From: Bacteroidales bacterium
GTDB lineage: Bacteria; Bacteroidota; Bacteroidia; Bacteroidales; P3
Assembly (NCBI GenBank): GCA_024685285.1
Contig: JAIKVZ010000025.1
Location: forward strand, 100,958-164,957
Reading direction: 5' to 3'
DNA length: 64,000 nt
Part shown: piece after piece, positions 17,338-25,030 of the stretch
Layout: each line of letters opens with the position of its first letter
Position numbering within the stretch: the stretch's first letter is position 1
Position numbers and translations under genes: made by a program
Notes under the pieces: model-generated
Database searches by the model: none
Seen by the model: the letters and a program-made list of their open reading frames with translations, nothing else
Told to the model about the DNA's origin: nothing

Positions 17338-19368
17338 ATGCAACACAACAAAAATCTACACAACCATGCCGCCACAGTGCGTTTCAAACGCTACTCAAGG
17401 GCGGGCTACGCCGTGTACAATTCGTTGCATCGTGAAGTCACCATCGGCGCGCTGGCAACATACATTGCCGACCGTAGCGCCAAACGCACACTTTGCTCAC
17501 TGGCCGTCTGTGCCCTCTTGATAGGCGGAGCGGCACAGGCCCAGACCGAGCGTCAGTCGGGAGTGCGAGACCTTCCCGAACTCACCGTAACGGTTCAGAC
17601 CGACACCTTGTTCGGCAACCCTGAGGCCGTTGTGGTTCTGACGCAAAGTCAAATTCAAAATCTGCCAATACGTACCGTAGGCGACCTGGTGGCCATGCTG
17701 CCGGGGGTCGATTTGCGCTCGCGTGGTGGCAACGATGTGCAAGGCGACCTCTCGATGCGCGGCAGCACCTTCGACCAAATGGCGGTGCTCATTGGCGGCG
17801 TGAACTTCACCGATGCACAGACAGGCCACCACAATCTTGACATCCCCATTGACATTGCGTTGGTACAGCGCGTGGAGTTGCTCAGCGCTGCCGACCTGAT
17901 GGCACGCGGCGTGATGGGGTTTGCCGGAGGGGTAAACATCGTGGTTAGCGAGGAATACCGCAACCACCTTGCCGCCTACATAGCAGGCGGCGACCACGGA
18001 CAAGCCAAAGCCTCGCTCTCTGCCACTCGCACCGCAGGGCTATGGGCCCTGACCGCCACCGCCAGCTACAATCGTTCTGATGGATATATACCAAACACCG
18101 ACTACCGCTACGGCAACATCTATCTGCAAGCCACACGCCACGGCAACCGCAACGACTGGCACCTTCAACTCGGCGGACAGTCCAAGGCATTTGGTAGCCA
18201 GGCTTTCTACTCTGCCAAGTATCCATTCCAGTTCGAGGCCACCCGCACCCTTGTGGCCTCAGCGTGCAACGTGCACCGGTTTAGACGTTCGCGGTTGGAA
18301 ACGGTGCTATACGGACGTCTGCACCGCGACCGTTTCGAGCTGTTCCGCGAAGGTTATGTTGAGGCACCGGCATGGTATCAGGGGCCGAACCACCATCTCG
18401 CGAGCAGCGAGGGCCTGCGCTCACGCTGGCTTGCCACATGTGGACCGGGCAACGCTATTATAGGTGCTGAGCTACATCGTGACGGAATTCTGAGCAACAA
18501 TCTCGGCAGCCCCCTCGCCGAGCCGTCAGGTCTATATACCAACAGCGCCACACGTTACGCTTCCACACTCTTTGGCGGCTACGCAATACGACTCGGCAAA
18601 CTTTCGGCAGCGGCCTATATGCTTGGCACCGCCAACAGTCAGTTCGGGTTTAACCACGGATTGGCGGCGACGCTGAACTACGTTCCATCACAGAGTTGGA
18701 TGGTTTCGGCCACCGCCAGCCGCACCCACAGACTGCCATCATTCACCGACCTTTATTACCACAGCGCCACGCAGCAAAGCAATCCAAACCTGCAACCCGA
18801 AAGTGCATGGACACTTGAAGCTTCGGCAACCTATACCTCACGCCAGCTGCGCGTTGTGACCGACGCCTACTTTCGCGACGGACACAATATTATAGACTGG
18901 CTGCAAACCCCTGGCGAGACGGTATGGTGGAGTGCCAACCACACCGCCGTAAAGGCTGCCGGAGCCGACATACAGGCCGTGTGGGCTCCGCAATGGCTAC
19001 CGCTGCAGATTGGTGTCGCATACTCCTACTGCCATATTGACAAAGCCGCCGAGGGATACATATCGCAATACGCCCTCGACTACTTACGTCACAAGGCCGA
19101 ACTCTACGCGGCAGCCAATCCGTGGCCAAAGCTCACCCTAAAGGTATCAGCCACAGTGCGGCAACGTGAAGGGCAATATACCGATGTCGATGGTACCGTT
19201 CACTCCTACGCCATCCCTACCCTGCTCAACGCCACTGCTCAATACGACTTTGGGACCGTGGGCCTCTTCGTTGAAGGCTACAACCTGCTCAATGCAAGCT
19301 ACTGCGACTATGGCGGGGTTCCACAGCCTGGCACTTCGGTTATGGCTGGTGCCAAGTTCAGTCTGTAG
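17338..19368 (+). CDS. TonB-dependent outer-membrane receptor (BtuB-like)
   Basis: Outer-membrane transporter of 676 residues. A long N-terminal leader with the SRAGYAVYNSLHREVTIGAL segment is followed by the export signal (LCSLAVCALLIGGAAQAQ). Next come a plug domain (about 75-195, with LPIRTVGDLVAMLPGVDLRS, DLSMRGSTFDQMAVLIGGV and GVNIVVSEE) and a barrel ending in GAKFSL with a terminal aromatic/leucine. Size and plug resemble vitamin B12 receptors, and from memory the leader motif is common among such receptors in Bacteroidetes. No cobalamin riboswitch lies in the short upstream gap, so the ligand is inferred. Its 3' end overlaps the convergent queG by 11 bases. Confidence 0.82.
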   Translation: MQHNKNLHNHAATVRFKRYSRAGYAVYNSLHREVTIGALATYIADRSAKRTLCSLAVCALLIGGAAQAQTERQSGVRDLPELTVTVQTDTLFGNPEAVVVLTQSQIQNLPIRTVGDLVAMLPGVDLRSRGGNDVQGDLSMRGSTFDQMAVLIGGVNFTDAQTGHHNLDIPIDIALVQRVELLSAADLMARGVMGFAGGVNIVVSEEYRNHLAAYIAGGDHGQAKASLSATRTAGLWALTATASYNRSDGYIPNTDYRYGNIYLQATRHGNRNDWHLQLGGQSKAFGSQAFYSAKYPFQFEATRTLVASACNVHRFRRSRLETVLYGRLHRDRFELFREGYVEAPAWYQGPNHHLASSEGLRSRWLATCGPGNAIIGAELHRDGILSNNLGSPLAEPSGLYTNSATRYASTLFGGYAIRLGKLSAAAYMLGTANSQFGFNHGLAATLNYVPSQSWMVSATASRTHRLPSFTDLYYHSATQQSNPNLQPESAWTLEASATYTSRQLRVVTDAYFRDGHNIIDWLQTPGETVWWSANHTAVKAAGADIQAVWAPQWLPLQIGVAYSYCHIDKAAEGYISQYALDYLRHKAELYAAANPWPKLTLKVSATVRQREGQYTDVDGTVHSYAIPTLLNATAQYDFGTVGLFVEGYNLLNASYCDYGGVPQPGTSVMAGAKFSL

Positions 19369-20269
19369 CCCTGGGTGTTTTGCCGCAGTTCTTACGCCAA
19401 TGCTCATAACTTAGGCGGCTCATGGGACTGTTTTGGGTTATGCGGCGGTAGGTCTCCTCGTCGGCTTCCGGCAAGGCCTCGAGCTCAGCCATTCGTTCCT
19501 GCGGTACTGTTCGTACCGCAGGCGACGACTGGCAATAGGGACACACTTGTTGGCACACATCGCAGCCAAAGACAAAAGCCGTTTCAGTCCGAGAGGCGGT
19601 GCTTTCTGAGGCCGATGGCTCCACGGTGAGGTACGAGGTACAACGTGGTGCTATCAAGCCAAGGGTAGCAGAATCGTCAAGTGCATGACCCGGACAGGCT
19701 TCAACACAACGACGACAGCTGCCGCAACGGTTCTCTACCGGAGTGTCGTAGCTGTCGAACAGTGCCGTGGTGACCAACTCGCCAAGGTTGACATACGAGC
19801 CGTACTGTGGCGTTACAAGCAGGGTGTTGCGGCCTATCCAGCCCAATCCGGCTCGTGCTGCCCACAGTTTGTCGGTTATGGGAGCAGTGTCGACACAAAC
19901 CTTGGCCTCGAACTCAGGATGACGCTCCTTGATAAGGGCCACAAGGGTGTGCAGTCTGGTTTTGAGTACGTTATGGTAGTCGTCGACATAGGCATACTGG
20001 GCTATTTTGTGTACTCCGCCCATGGTCTTGGTGGGTTTGTATGCCACCGCCACACTCACTACCGACCGGGCTCCCTCGACCAGTAGACGGGGGTCGGCAC
20101 GCTTGTCGCTCCACCGCTCCATATAGGCCATAGCTCCGTTGGCACCTGCTTCGAGCCAACGCTGCAGGCACTGGCCGAAGCCTTCAACTTCGGTTGCCGG
20201 CACCACTCCGCAGAGGTCTAACCCCGCCTGGACTGCCAGCTGTTTGAGCAGGCTGCTGCTCAGGGTCAT
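19358..20269 (-). CDS. queG: Epoxyqueuosine reductase
   Basis: Last step of queuosine biosynthesis in tRNA: reduction of epoxyqueuosine. Members of the family use cobalamin and two [4Fe-4S] clusters. The 303-residue product has the cobalamin-binding N-terminal domain (including AYVDDYHNVLKTRLHTL and CVDTAPITDKLWAARAGLGW) and the cluster motifs CGSCRRCVEACP and GCDVCQQVCPYC. It lacks the C-terminal HEAT-like extension of some homologues. It overlaps the next upstream gene by 4 bases and converges on the BtuB-like receptor gene, a neighbour that could supply its cofactor. Confidence 0.94.
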   Translation of the reverse strand: MTLSSSLLKQLAVQAGLDLCGVVPATEVEGFGQCLQRWLEAGANGAMAYMERWSDKRADPRLLVEGARSVVSVAVAYKPTKTMGGVHKIAQYAYVDDYHNVLKTRLHTLVALIKERHPEFEAKVCVDTAPITDKLWAARAGLGWIGRNTLLVTPQYGSYVNLGELVTTALFDSYDTPVENRCGSCRRCVEACPGHALDDSATLGLIAPRCTSYLTVEPSASESTASRTETAFVFGCDVCQQVCPYCQSSPAVRTVPQERMAELEALPEADEETYRRITQNSPMSRLSYEHWRKNCGKTPRATD

Positions 20270-21492
20270 TGCTCGGGCTGCTGGTATTTGGCCTTGCGGC
20301 TACCGTCGTAGAGTTCGAAACGCATAAAGCGGCAGTCGAGGGGACCGTTGAGCAGTGGTATCTTCTTCGAAGGGTGCAGACCTATATGCTTCAGGGCCTC
20401 GAAGTCGCTGCTGATGAGCCACACCTCGCAATCCTGACCATAAAGCCGCTTGAAGGTGTCGCCCAGCTTCTCATACATCCCGTTGAGGTCTTCAATCTTT
20501 ATTCGCTCGCCGTAGGGTGGGTTGGTCACTATGAGGGTTGGTCCCTCCGGCGGCTCCTGGTCCTCGAACGAGCCGATATGCAGCATGACATCCTTGTGCA
20601 GCTTGGTGTACTGCAGGTTCTTCTCGGCCTGTGCTATTACCTGTGGGTCTATGTCGTTGCCCCATATCTCGAAGTCGAAGTCGGTGGTGCCTATCTTGCG
20701 GTCCTCCTGCTCCTTGACGCTCTTCCATTCGCCAAGATTGAACTCCTTCCAGCGACGGAAAGCGAAGTTGGAGTCCCTATAGTACTGCGCCGGGATGTTG
20801 TTGGCCACCATTGCGGCTTCGATGAGCAGGGTTCCCGAGCCGCACATGGGGTCGTAGAAGTTGCACTGCCCCTTCCAGCCTGCCAGCTTGAGCATACCGG
20901 CGGCCAGCACTTCGTTGAGGGGGGCCACACCCACTCCCTGGCGGTAGCCTCGCTTGTTGAGGGTGTCGCCCGACGAGTTCATGAGCAGTGTTACATGTGT
21001 GCCGGCAATATGCAGGTTGAACTTGTAGTCGGCGCTCTCGGTGTCGACTGTGGGCCGCTTGCCGAAGTTGCGTCTGAAACGGTCCACTATGGCGTCCTTG
21101 GTCTTGAGGGCGGCATAGTAGCTGTGGGTGAAGACTTCGCCGCTGGTGGCCGAGTCGATCATAAAGGTGCCGTCGACGTCCATCAGCTTCTCCCAGCGTA
21201 TGTTGTAGACGTTGCGGTAGAGCTCGTCGTCGTCGGCAGCCTCGAACTCGGCAAAAGGTTTGAGTATCGACAGTGCTGTGCGGCAGGTGTAGTTGGCCCT
21301 GTAGAGCAGACGCATATCGCCCTCGAAGGCCACTGCCCGGTTGAGCAGCTCTATGTTCTCGGCCCCCATCTGCCGCAGCTCGTCGGCCAGCAGCTCCTCA
21401 AAGCCCATCATCGTTTTGCCTATCATCTTGAACCTGGCCTGCTGACCGCCGTCGGCAGCGACCACCTTACCGTTTTGTTTCTGAACTATCAT
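20266..21492 (-). CDS. THUMP-domain rRNA/RNA guanine-N2 methyltransferase (RlmL N-terminal type)
   Basis: SAM-dependent RNA methyltransferase of 408 residues. It has an N-terminal ferredoxin-like/THUMP region (about 20-180) and a Rossmann methylase with motif I YDPMCGSGTLLIEAA (near 240) and motif IV TNPPYGERI. It corresponds to the N-terminal half of E. coli RlmL (m2G2445 of 23S rRNA), without the RlmK half. The target is inferred. It overlaps queG by 4 bases and the YihY gene by 26 bases, so the three form a compact operon. Confidence 0.87.
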   Translation of the reverse strand: MIVQKQNGKVVAADGGQQARFKMIGKTMMGFEELLADELRQMGAENIELLNRAVAFEGDMRLLYRANYTCRTALSILKPFAEFEAADDDELYRNVYNIRWEKLMDVDGTFMIDSATSGEVFTHSYYAALKTKDAIVDRFRRNFGKRPTVDTESADYKFNLHIAGTHVTLLMNSSGDTLNKRGYRQGVGVAPLNEVLAAGMLKLAGWKGQCNFYDPMCGSGTLLIEAAMVANNIPAQYYRDSNFAFRRWKEFNLGEWKSVKEQEDRKIGTTDFDFEIWGNDIDPQVIAQAEKNLQYTKLHKDVMLHIGSFEDQEPPEGPTLIVTNPPYGERIKIEDLNGMYEKLGDTFKRLYGQDCEVWLISSDFEALKHIGLHPSKKIPLLNGPLDCRFMRFELYDGSRKAKYQQPEQ

Positions 21493-22510
21493 TGTTGTTA
21501 AAAAGCTTTGGTTTTCTTACCTGTTTGTTGCGCAGGGTGCCGTTGAGTATGCTTGTGTTGAGCTCGTAGCCCACCAGCAGCACCATGCAGTTGAACGCCA
21601 CCCACATCATTATGACCAGCAGGGTGCCTATCGACCCATAGAGCAGGTTGTAGCGGTTGAAGTTGTTGAAGTAGATCTGCAGCGCCCCGTTGAGCCCCAT
21701 GAGGATGACGGTGGCCAGCACGGCTCCCGACGAGAAGAAGCCCACCCTCTGCTTCTTGACCGGCGCCATATAGTATATGATGGAGAGCACCAGCAGAATC
21801 ATGAAAGTCATCAAGGCCCAGCGCACTATGCCCAGCACCGTCAGCGCCAGCCTGGTGTGGGGCACCACCCCGGCCTGCAGCAGCCACAGCACCATATACT
21901 TGTAGCCCATGAGCAGCACCAGCTCCGCCACCACCATCACAAAAAGCACAAACACGAGCACTATGCTTATGAGGTATCGCGTCAGCCACGGACGTTTCTC
22001 TATGGTGCGGTTGGCAAAGTTGAACGAGGTCATTATGCCGTTCATGCCGTTGGCCGCCAGCACTATGGAGCCCACAAAGCCTATCGAGAGCAGGCTGGTG
22101 TGGCGGTGGCCCATAACGTCGTTCACCGTGTTGGCTATGGGCTCGAAGACCTTCTCGGGCACTATGTCCTTGAACTGGGCCAGCAGCTCGTTCTGCAACC
22201 CGTCGACGGGGAAGTAGGCAATGAGCGTGAACAGGAACAGCAGCATGGGTGGCAGAGCCGTGAGGAACGAGAACGACAGCCCCTTGGCTCGCTGCCACAG
22301 CTGGCCGTTGAAAATGCTGGCCAAAAAACAGCTCAGCACGTCGTACAGCGGCACCCCCTTGTTGCCGGGCAGCGACACATGGCGCAGCCGGTACAGCGTG
22401 TTGCGCACCCACCGCTTGTACAGCAGGTGCCTCAGGGCCGAGGCTAACCTCTCCCTTGCGGCATTGGCCTTGCGGCGGGCGGCGTGGCCCTTGGCGGTGG
22501 TTGTCGACAT
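21467..22510 (-). CDS. YihY/BrkB-family inner-membrane protein
   Basis: The 347-residue protein has about six transmembrane helices after an arginine-rich cytoplasmic N-terminus. Family signatures include GLSFSFLTALPPMLLFLF near 80, MNGIMTSFNFANRTIEKRPW in the middle, and YGSIGTLLVIMMWVAFNCMV near the end. The family was once annotated as ribonuclease BN, which is not supported; its role in the membrane is unclear. It starts 20 bases after the nadC stop and runs into the methyltransferase gene with a 26-base overlap. Confidence 0.85.
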   Translation of the reverse strand: MSTTTAKGHAARRKANAARERLASALRHLLYKRWVRNTLYRLRHVSLPGNKGVPLYDVLSCFLASIFNGQLWQRAKGLSFSFLTALPPMLLFLFTLIAYFPVDGLQNELLAQFKDIVPEKVFEPIANTVNDVMGHRHTSLLSIGFVGSIVLAANGMNGIMTSFNFANRTIEKRPWLTRYLISIVLVFVLFVMVVAELVLLMGYKYMVLWLLQAGVVPHTRLALTVLGIVRWALMTFMILLVLSIIYYMAPVKKQRVGFFSSGAVLATVILMGLNGALQIYFNNFNRYNLLYGSIGTLLVIMMWVAFNCMVLLVGYELNTSILNGTLRNKQVRKPKLFNNNDSSETKR

Positions 22511-22530
22511 AGCCCTCGGTGTTTACTCCT

Positions 22531-23373
22531 TTAGACAATAAGCGAGAGGTCGAGGCTCTTGATGTGGTGAGTCAAGGCGCCGACCGATATAAAGTCGACC
22601 CCCGTCTCGGCATATCGGCGCAGGGATTGCTCGGTTATGCCGCCGCTGGCCTCGGACTCATAGCGGTGGCCAATGCGGCGCACGGCCTCGGCCAGAGTCT
22701 CGGGGTCGAAGTTGTCGAGCATAATGCGGTCCACGCCGCCGTGGTCGAGCACCTGCTGCAGCTCGTCGAGGCTGCGCACCTCGATCTCTATACACAGGTT
22801 GCGGCCAGTGCGGCGCAGATAGTCGCGTGTTCGGTCTATAGCCTGGCCAATGCCGCCGGCAAAGTCTATGTGGTTGTCCTTGAGCATAATCATGTCGTAG
22901 AGGCCGATGCGGTGGTTGGTGCCGCCGCCGCAATGCACGGCATACTTCTCGAGCAGGCGCATATTGGGAGTGGTCTTGCGGGTGTCGAGCAGGCGTGTCC
23001 GGGTGCCTTGCAGCAGGGCCACCATGGCGGCCGTCTGGGTGGCGATGCCGCTCATGCGCTGCATAAAGTTGAGGGCGGTGCGCTCGGCGGTGAGGATGGA
23101 GGCGCAGTGGCCCTCAATAGTCATCACCGTGTCGCCCTTGCGCAGTGGGTTGCCGTCGGCCTTGAGCAGATTGACGGCCAGCGAGGGGTCGACGGTTTCG
23201 AAGACCCTGCGGCCCACCTCGGCGCCGCAGAGCACGCCGTCGGCCTTGGCAACCATGCGAGCCGCGCCCATGGCGTCGGCTGGTATGCAGGCCAGGGTGG
23301 AATGGTCGCCGTCGCCCACGTCTTCGCGCAGCGCCATAGCGATAATTTCGTCCAAATTACTGATATTCACCAT
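22531..23373 (-). CDS. nadC: Nicotinate-nucleotide pyrophosphorylase (carboxylating)
   Basis: Quinolinate phosphoribosyltransferase of de novo NAD synthesis: quinolinate plus PRPP gives nicotinate mononucleotide. The 280-residue product starts MVNISNLDEIIAMALREDVG; longer upstream frames run through promoter sequence. Key motifs are TALNFMQRMSGIAT, DTRKTTPNMR, CGGGTNHRIGLYDMIMLKDN and the C-terminal ASGGITEQSLRRYAETGVDF. It leads the nadC-yihY-methyltransferase-queG operon. nadA and nadB are not in the window. Confidence 0.96.
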   Translation of the reverse strand: MVNISNLDEIIAMALREDVGDGDHSTLACIPADAMGAARMVAKADGVLCGAEVGRRVFETVDPSLAVNLLKADGNPLRKGDTVMTIEGHCASILTAERTALNFMQRMSGIATQTAAMVALLQGTRTRLLDTRKTTPNMRLLEKYAVHCGGGTNHRIGLYDMIMLKDNHIDFAGGIGQAIDRTRDYLRRTGRNLCIEIEVRSLDELQQVLDHGGVDRIMLDNFDPETLAEAVRRIGHRYESEASGGITEQSLRRYAETGVDFISVGALTHHIKSLDLSLIV

Positions 23374-23396
23374 ATTTTCAAAGAACTGATAAAAAT

Positions 23397-23405
23397 GCAA
23401 AGATA
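23397..23405 (-). promoter_or_regulatory. -7 box of the nadC operon promoter
   Basis: TATCTTTGC on the minus strand is a perfect TAnnTTTG box 24 bases upstream of the nadC ATG. From here to 23540 I see nothing else. Confidence 0.7.
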
Positions 23406-23565
23406 CGAAAAAAAAACAAAACGGCAAAATAAAAATAAATAATATTCCTGCAGATACATCCTGAAGCCGTCCAACCCCACCCCGCACAACCAATTGACAA
23501 TCGGCCGTTTGACGCACATAAGTCGCCCTCTGACCGCCAAAACATCGGTGGCCGTGAGTACACCT

Positions 23566-23617
23566 CCGATGTTGACCCGACTTCTACCCGACCTTAACCC
23601 GAACCTAACCCATCTAT
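23566..23617 (-). repeat. 3'-end G-rich repeat, copy C
   Basis: On + it reads CCGATGTTGACCCGACTTCT, ACCCGACCTTAACCCGAACC, TAACCCATCTAT. AACATCGG at 23541-23548 can pair with CCGATGTT at 23566-23573. The G-rich (minus) strand matches the strand of the upstream T9SS gene, whose stop is 71 bases away. A 20-bp hairpin separates them. Confidence 0.85.
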
Positions 23618-23620
23618 ATT

Positions 23621-23670
23621 ATTGAAAACCAGTCTGTTGTGTGGTGTTTTACAACAGGCTGGTTTTCAAT
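23621..23670 (-). terminator. 20-bp hairpin after the T9SS type A gene
   Basis: ATTGAAAACCAGTCTGTTGT pairs with ACAACAGGCTGGTTTTCAAT at 19 of 20 positions around a 10-base loop. It lies 18 bases past the stop of the minus-strand gene at 23688. The single non-Watson-Crick position is T/G. A near-identical hairpin is at 48416-48463. Confidence 0.7.
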
Positions 23671-23687
23671 TGTTTATGTTTTTCGGG

Positions 23688-24689
23688 CTATCGCAATATC
23701 AGTTTGCGATGGGCGGTGCCGGCAGAGGTGTGGATTTTGAGTATGTAGCAGCCCGGGAGGTAACCGCTCATGTCTATCTTGACGGTGCGGCCTGTGGCGG
23801 GCTGGCGCAGCAGCAGGCGTCCGGCCACGTCGTAGGCCTCGACCATGCGCAGCGGCACCGCGCTGCTCACCGTGGTCACGCCGTCGGTCGGATTGGGGTA
23901 TAGTTCAACTTTCGGCTCTGTAACCATGACCACACCCGAGTTGTCAGGCGCAAGGTCCGGGTCAAGTACTGTTATTGGGAATGCGCCTCCCCAGCTATGC
24001 TCAGTGGTGTTAACGCCACCTGGATTTTGGAGAATGTTTTTAAATCCAGGTGTGACTGGGGCGAGGGCACGGTTGTACCTATCGAAAAGAAATCCATTAT
24101 GGAATGACCCTTCCTGCCAGTGTGTTGCGTAGGTTGCATTATACCGTCCCCTTGTCACTGGCATAGAAGGATCGGCTCTGAAAGATACCAAGAAAGTGTC
24201 GGTAACCGGCACTGCTGAATCGAAATAGAACTCCAAACACGGTCTATAGTCATAGACTAGGACTTTGGATGTATCATAGAGGAAAGCGCCCGTTGTGCTG
24301 TCACAAATAATATTACCGGTGCTGTCACGGACAAGAGATAACTGATAGTCTCCTTTATATTCGTAGAGTTTGGTTTTTCTACAATTTGAGGAAGAATCGA
24401 TAATAAACAATGTGTCATTACGGATTTGGGCTATATAGACCTTAATAAAAGACATCACGCTATCATCGGCAGTAACGGCAACCCCATATACATTGATAGG
24501 GGTTTCTGTGTGATGAACAGAATATAGTATAAATCGAGACAAACTAGCACCCTTAGTAGCATATTGGTAATAGTAGCTAACGGGTTCAGGGTAGCACATA
24601 TACCTGCAATCGCCGAACTTAACAGTGTCTTGGGCACTGAGCGTGCATAAGGCAAGCAGAAATGTAATGAGTGTAAATGTTTTTTTCAT
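23688..24689 (-). CDS. Secreted protein with T9SS type A sorting domain
   Basis: The 333-residue product starts MKKTFTLITFLLALCTLSAQ, a Sec signal peptide. The central part (about 20-250) is of unknown function and rich in Y, D and T. The last 75 residues are a type A C-terminal sorting domain: KVELYPNPTDGVTTVSS, YDVAGRLLL, and the end GCYILKI...HRKLILR. It is therefore probably carried across the outer membrane by the type IX system and attached to the surface. A shared 45-bp element lies 51 bases upstream of the ATG, and a hairpin plus repeat C follow. Confidence 0.82.
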   Translation of the reverse strand: MKKTFTLITFLLALCTLSAQDTVKFGDCRYMCYPEPVSYYYQYATKGASLSRFILYSVHHTETPINVYGVAVTADDSVMSFIKVYIAQIRNDTLFIIDSSSNCRKTKLYEYKGDYQLSLVRDSTGNIICDSTTGAFLYDTSKVLVYDYRPCLEFYFDSAVPVTDTFLVSFRADPSMPVTRGRYNATYATHWQEGSFHNGFLFDRYNRALAPVTPGFKNILQNPGGVNTTEHSWGGAFPITVLDPDLAPDNSGVVMVTEPKVELYPNPTDGVTTVSSAVPLRMVEAYDVAGRLLLRQPATGRTVKIDMSGYLPGCYILKIHTSAGTAHRKLILR

Positions 24690-24740
24690 GGTTTTATGAT
24701 GTTTTTTGTTATTTTTAAACAATGCAAATTTTGGCGTTCA

Positions 24741-24785
24741 CATATAATAGACGACGAGAAGGCCAAAACGGCTCAAAATTTAACA
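24741..24785 (-). promoter_or_regulatory. Shared upstream element, copy 1
   Basis: On + it reads CATATAATAGACGACGAGAA, GGCCAAAACGGCTCAAAATT, TAACA. The same 44-45 bp block occurs at 39926 and 49932, each time upstream of a minus-strand gene for a secreted protein. GGCC-AAAA-CGGC can form a small stem. A promoter or 5'-leader role is an inference. Confidence 0.65.
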
Positions 24786-24907
24786 ATATTTAAGAATTTT
24801 TAACATTTCTTGGCGGCAGTGAGGTGTTTTGTTTCAAAATGCAAAGATACGGATTTTTTCCGGATTGGCAAAATATTTTAGGGTGAATTTCTTTTGCTGT
24901 CGATTCT

Positions 24908-25022
24908 TTCTCCGCTTCGCTATCGCCATTGCCACCGGCAATGGCTTCACCCTTTCGGGGTCAGTGGCCCGTCCGGGCCTTCTCCGCTTCGCTATCGCCA
25001 TTGCCACCGGCAATGGCTTCAC
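24908..25022. repeat. Two 43-bp direct repeats, each with a perfect hairpin (REP-like)
   Basis: The 43-bp unit TTCTCCGCTTCGCTATCGCC + ATTGCCACCGGCAATGGCTT + CAC occurs identically at 24908-24950 and 24980-25022, separated by 29 bp. Each contains GCCATTGCC-ACC-GGCAATGGC, a perfect 9-bp stem. The spacer has GGCCCG-T-CCGGGCC-like symmetry. It lies just before the 25031 gene. The remainder of 24690-25030 is AT-rich. Confidence 0.8.
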
Positions 25023-25030
25023 ATATTGTT

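Noticed and set aside
24908..25022. Two 43-bp direct repeats with a 29-bp spacer as a minimal CRISPR array
   Set aside because: Only two units, each a strong palindrome, with a structured GC-rich spacer and no cas genes nearby. REP-like repeats fit better.
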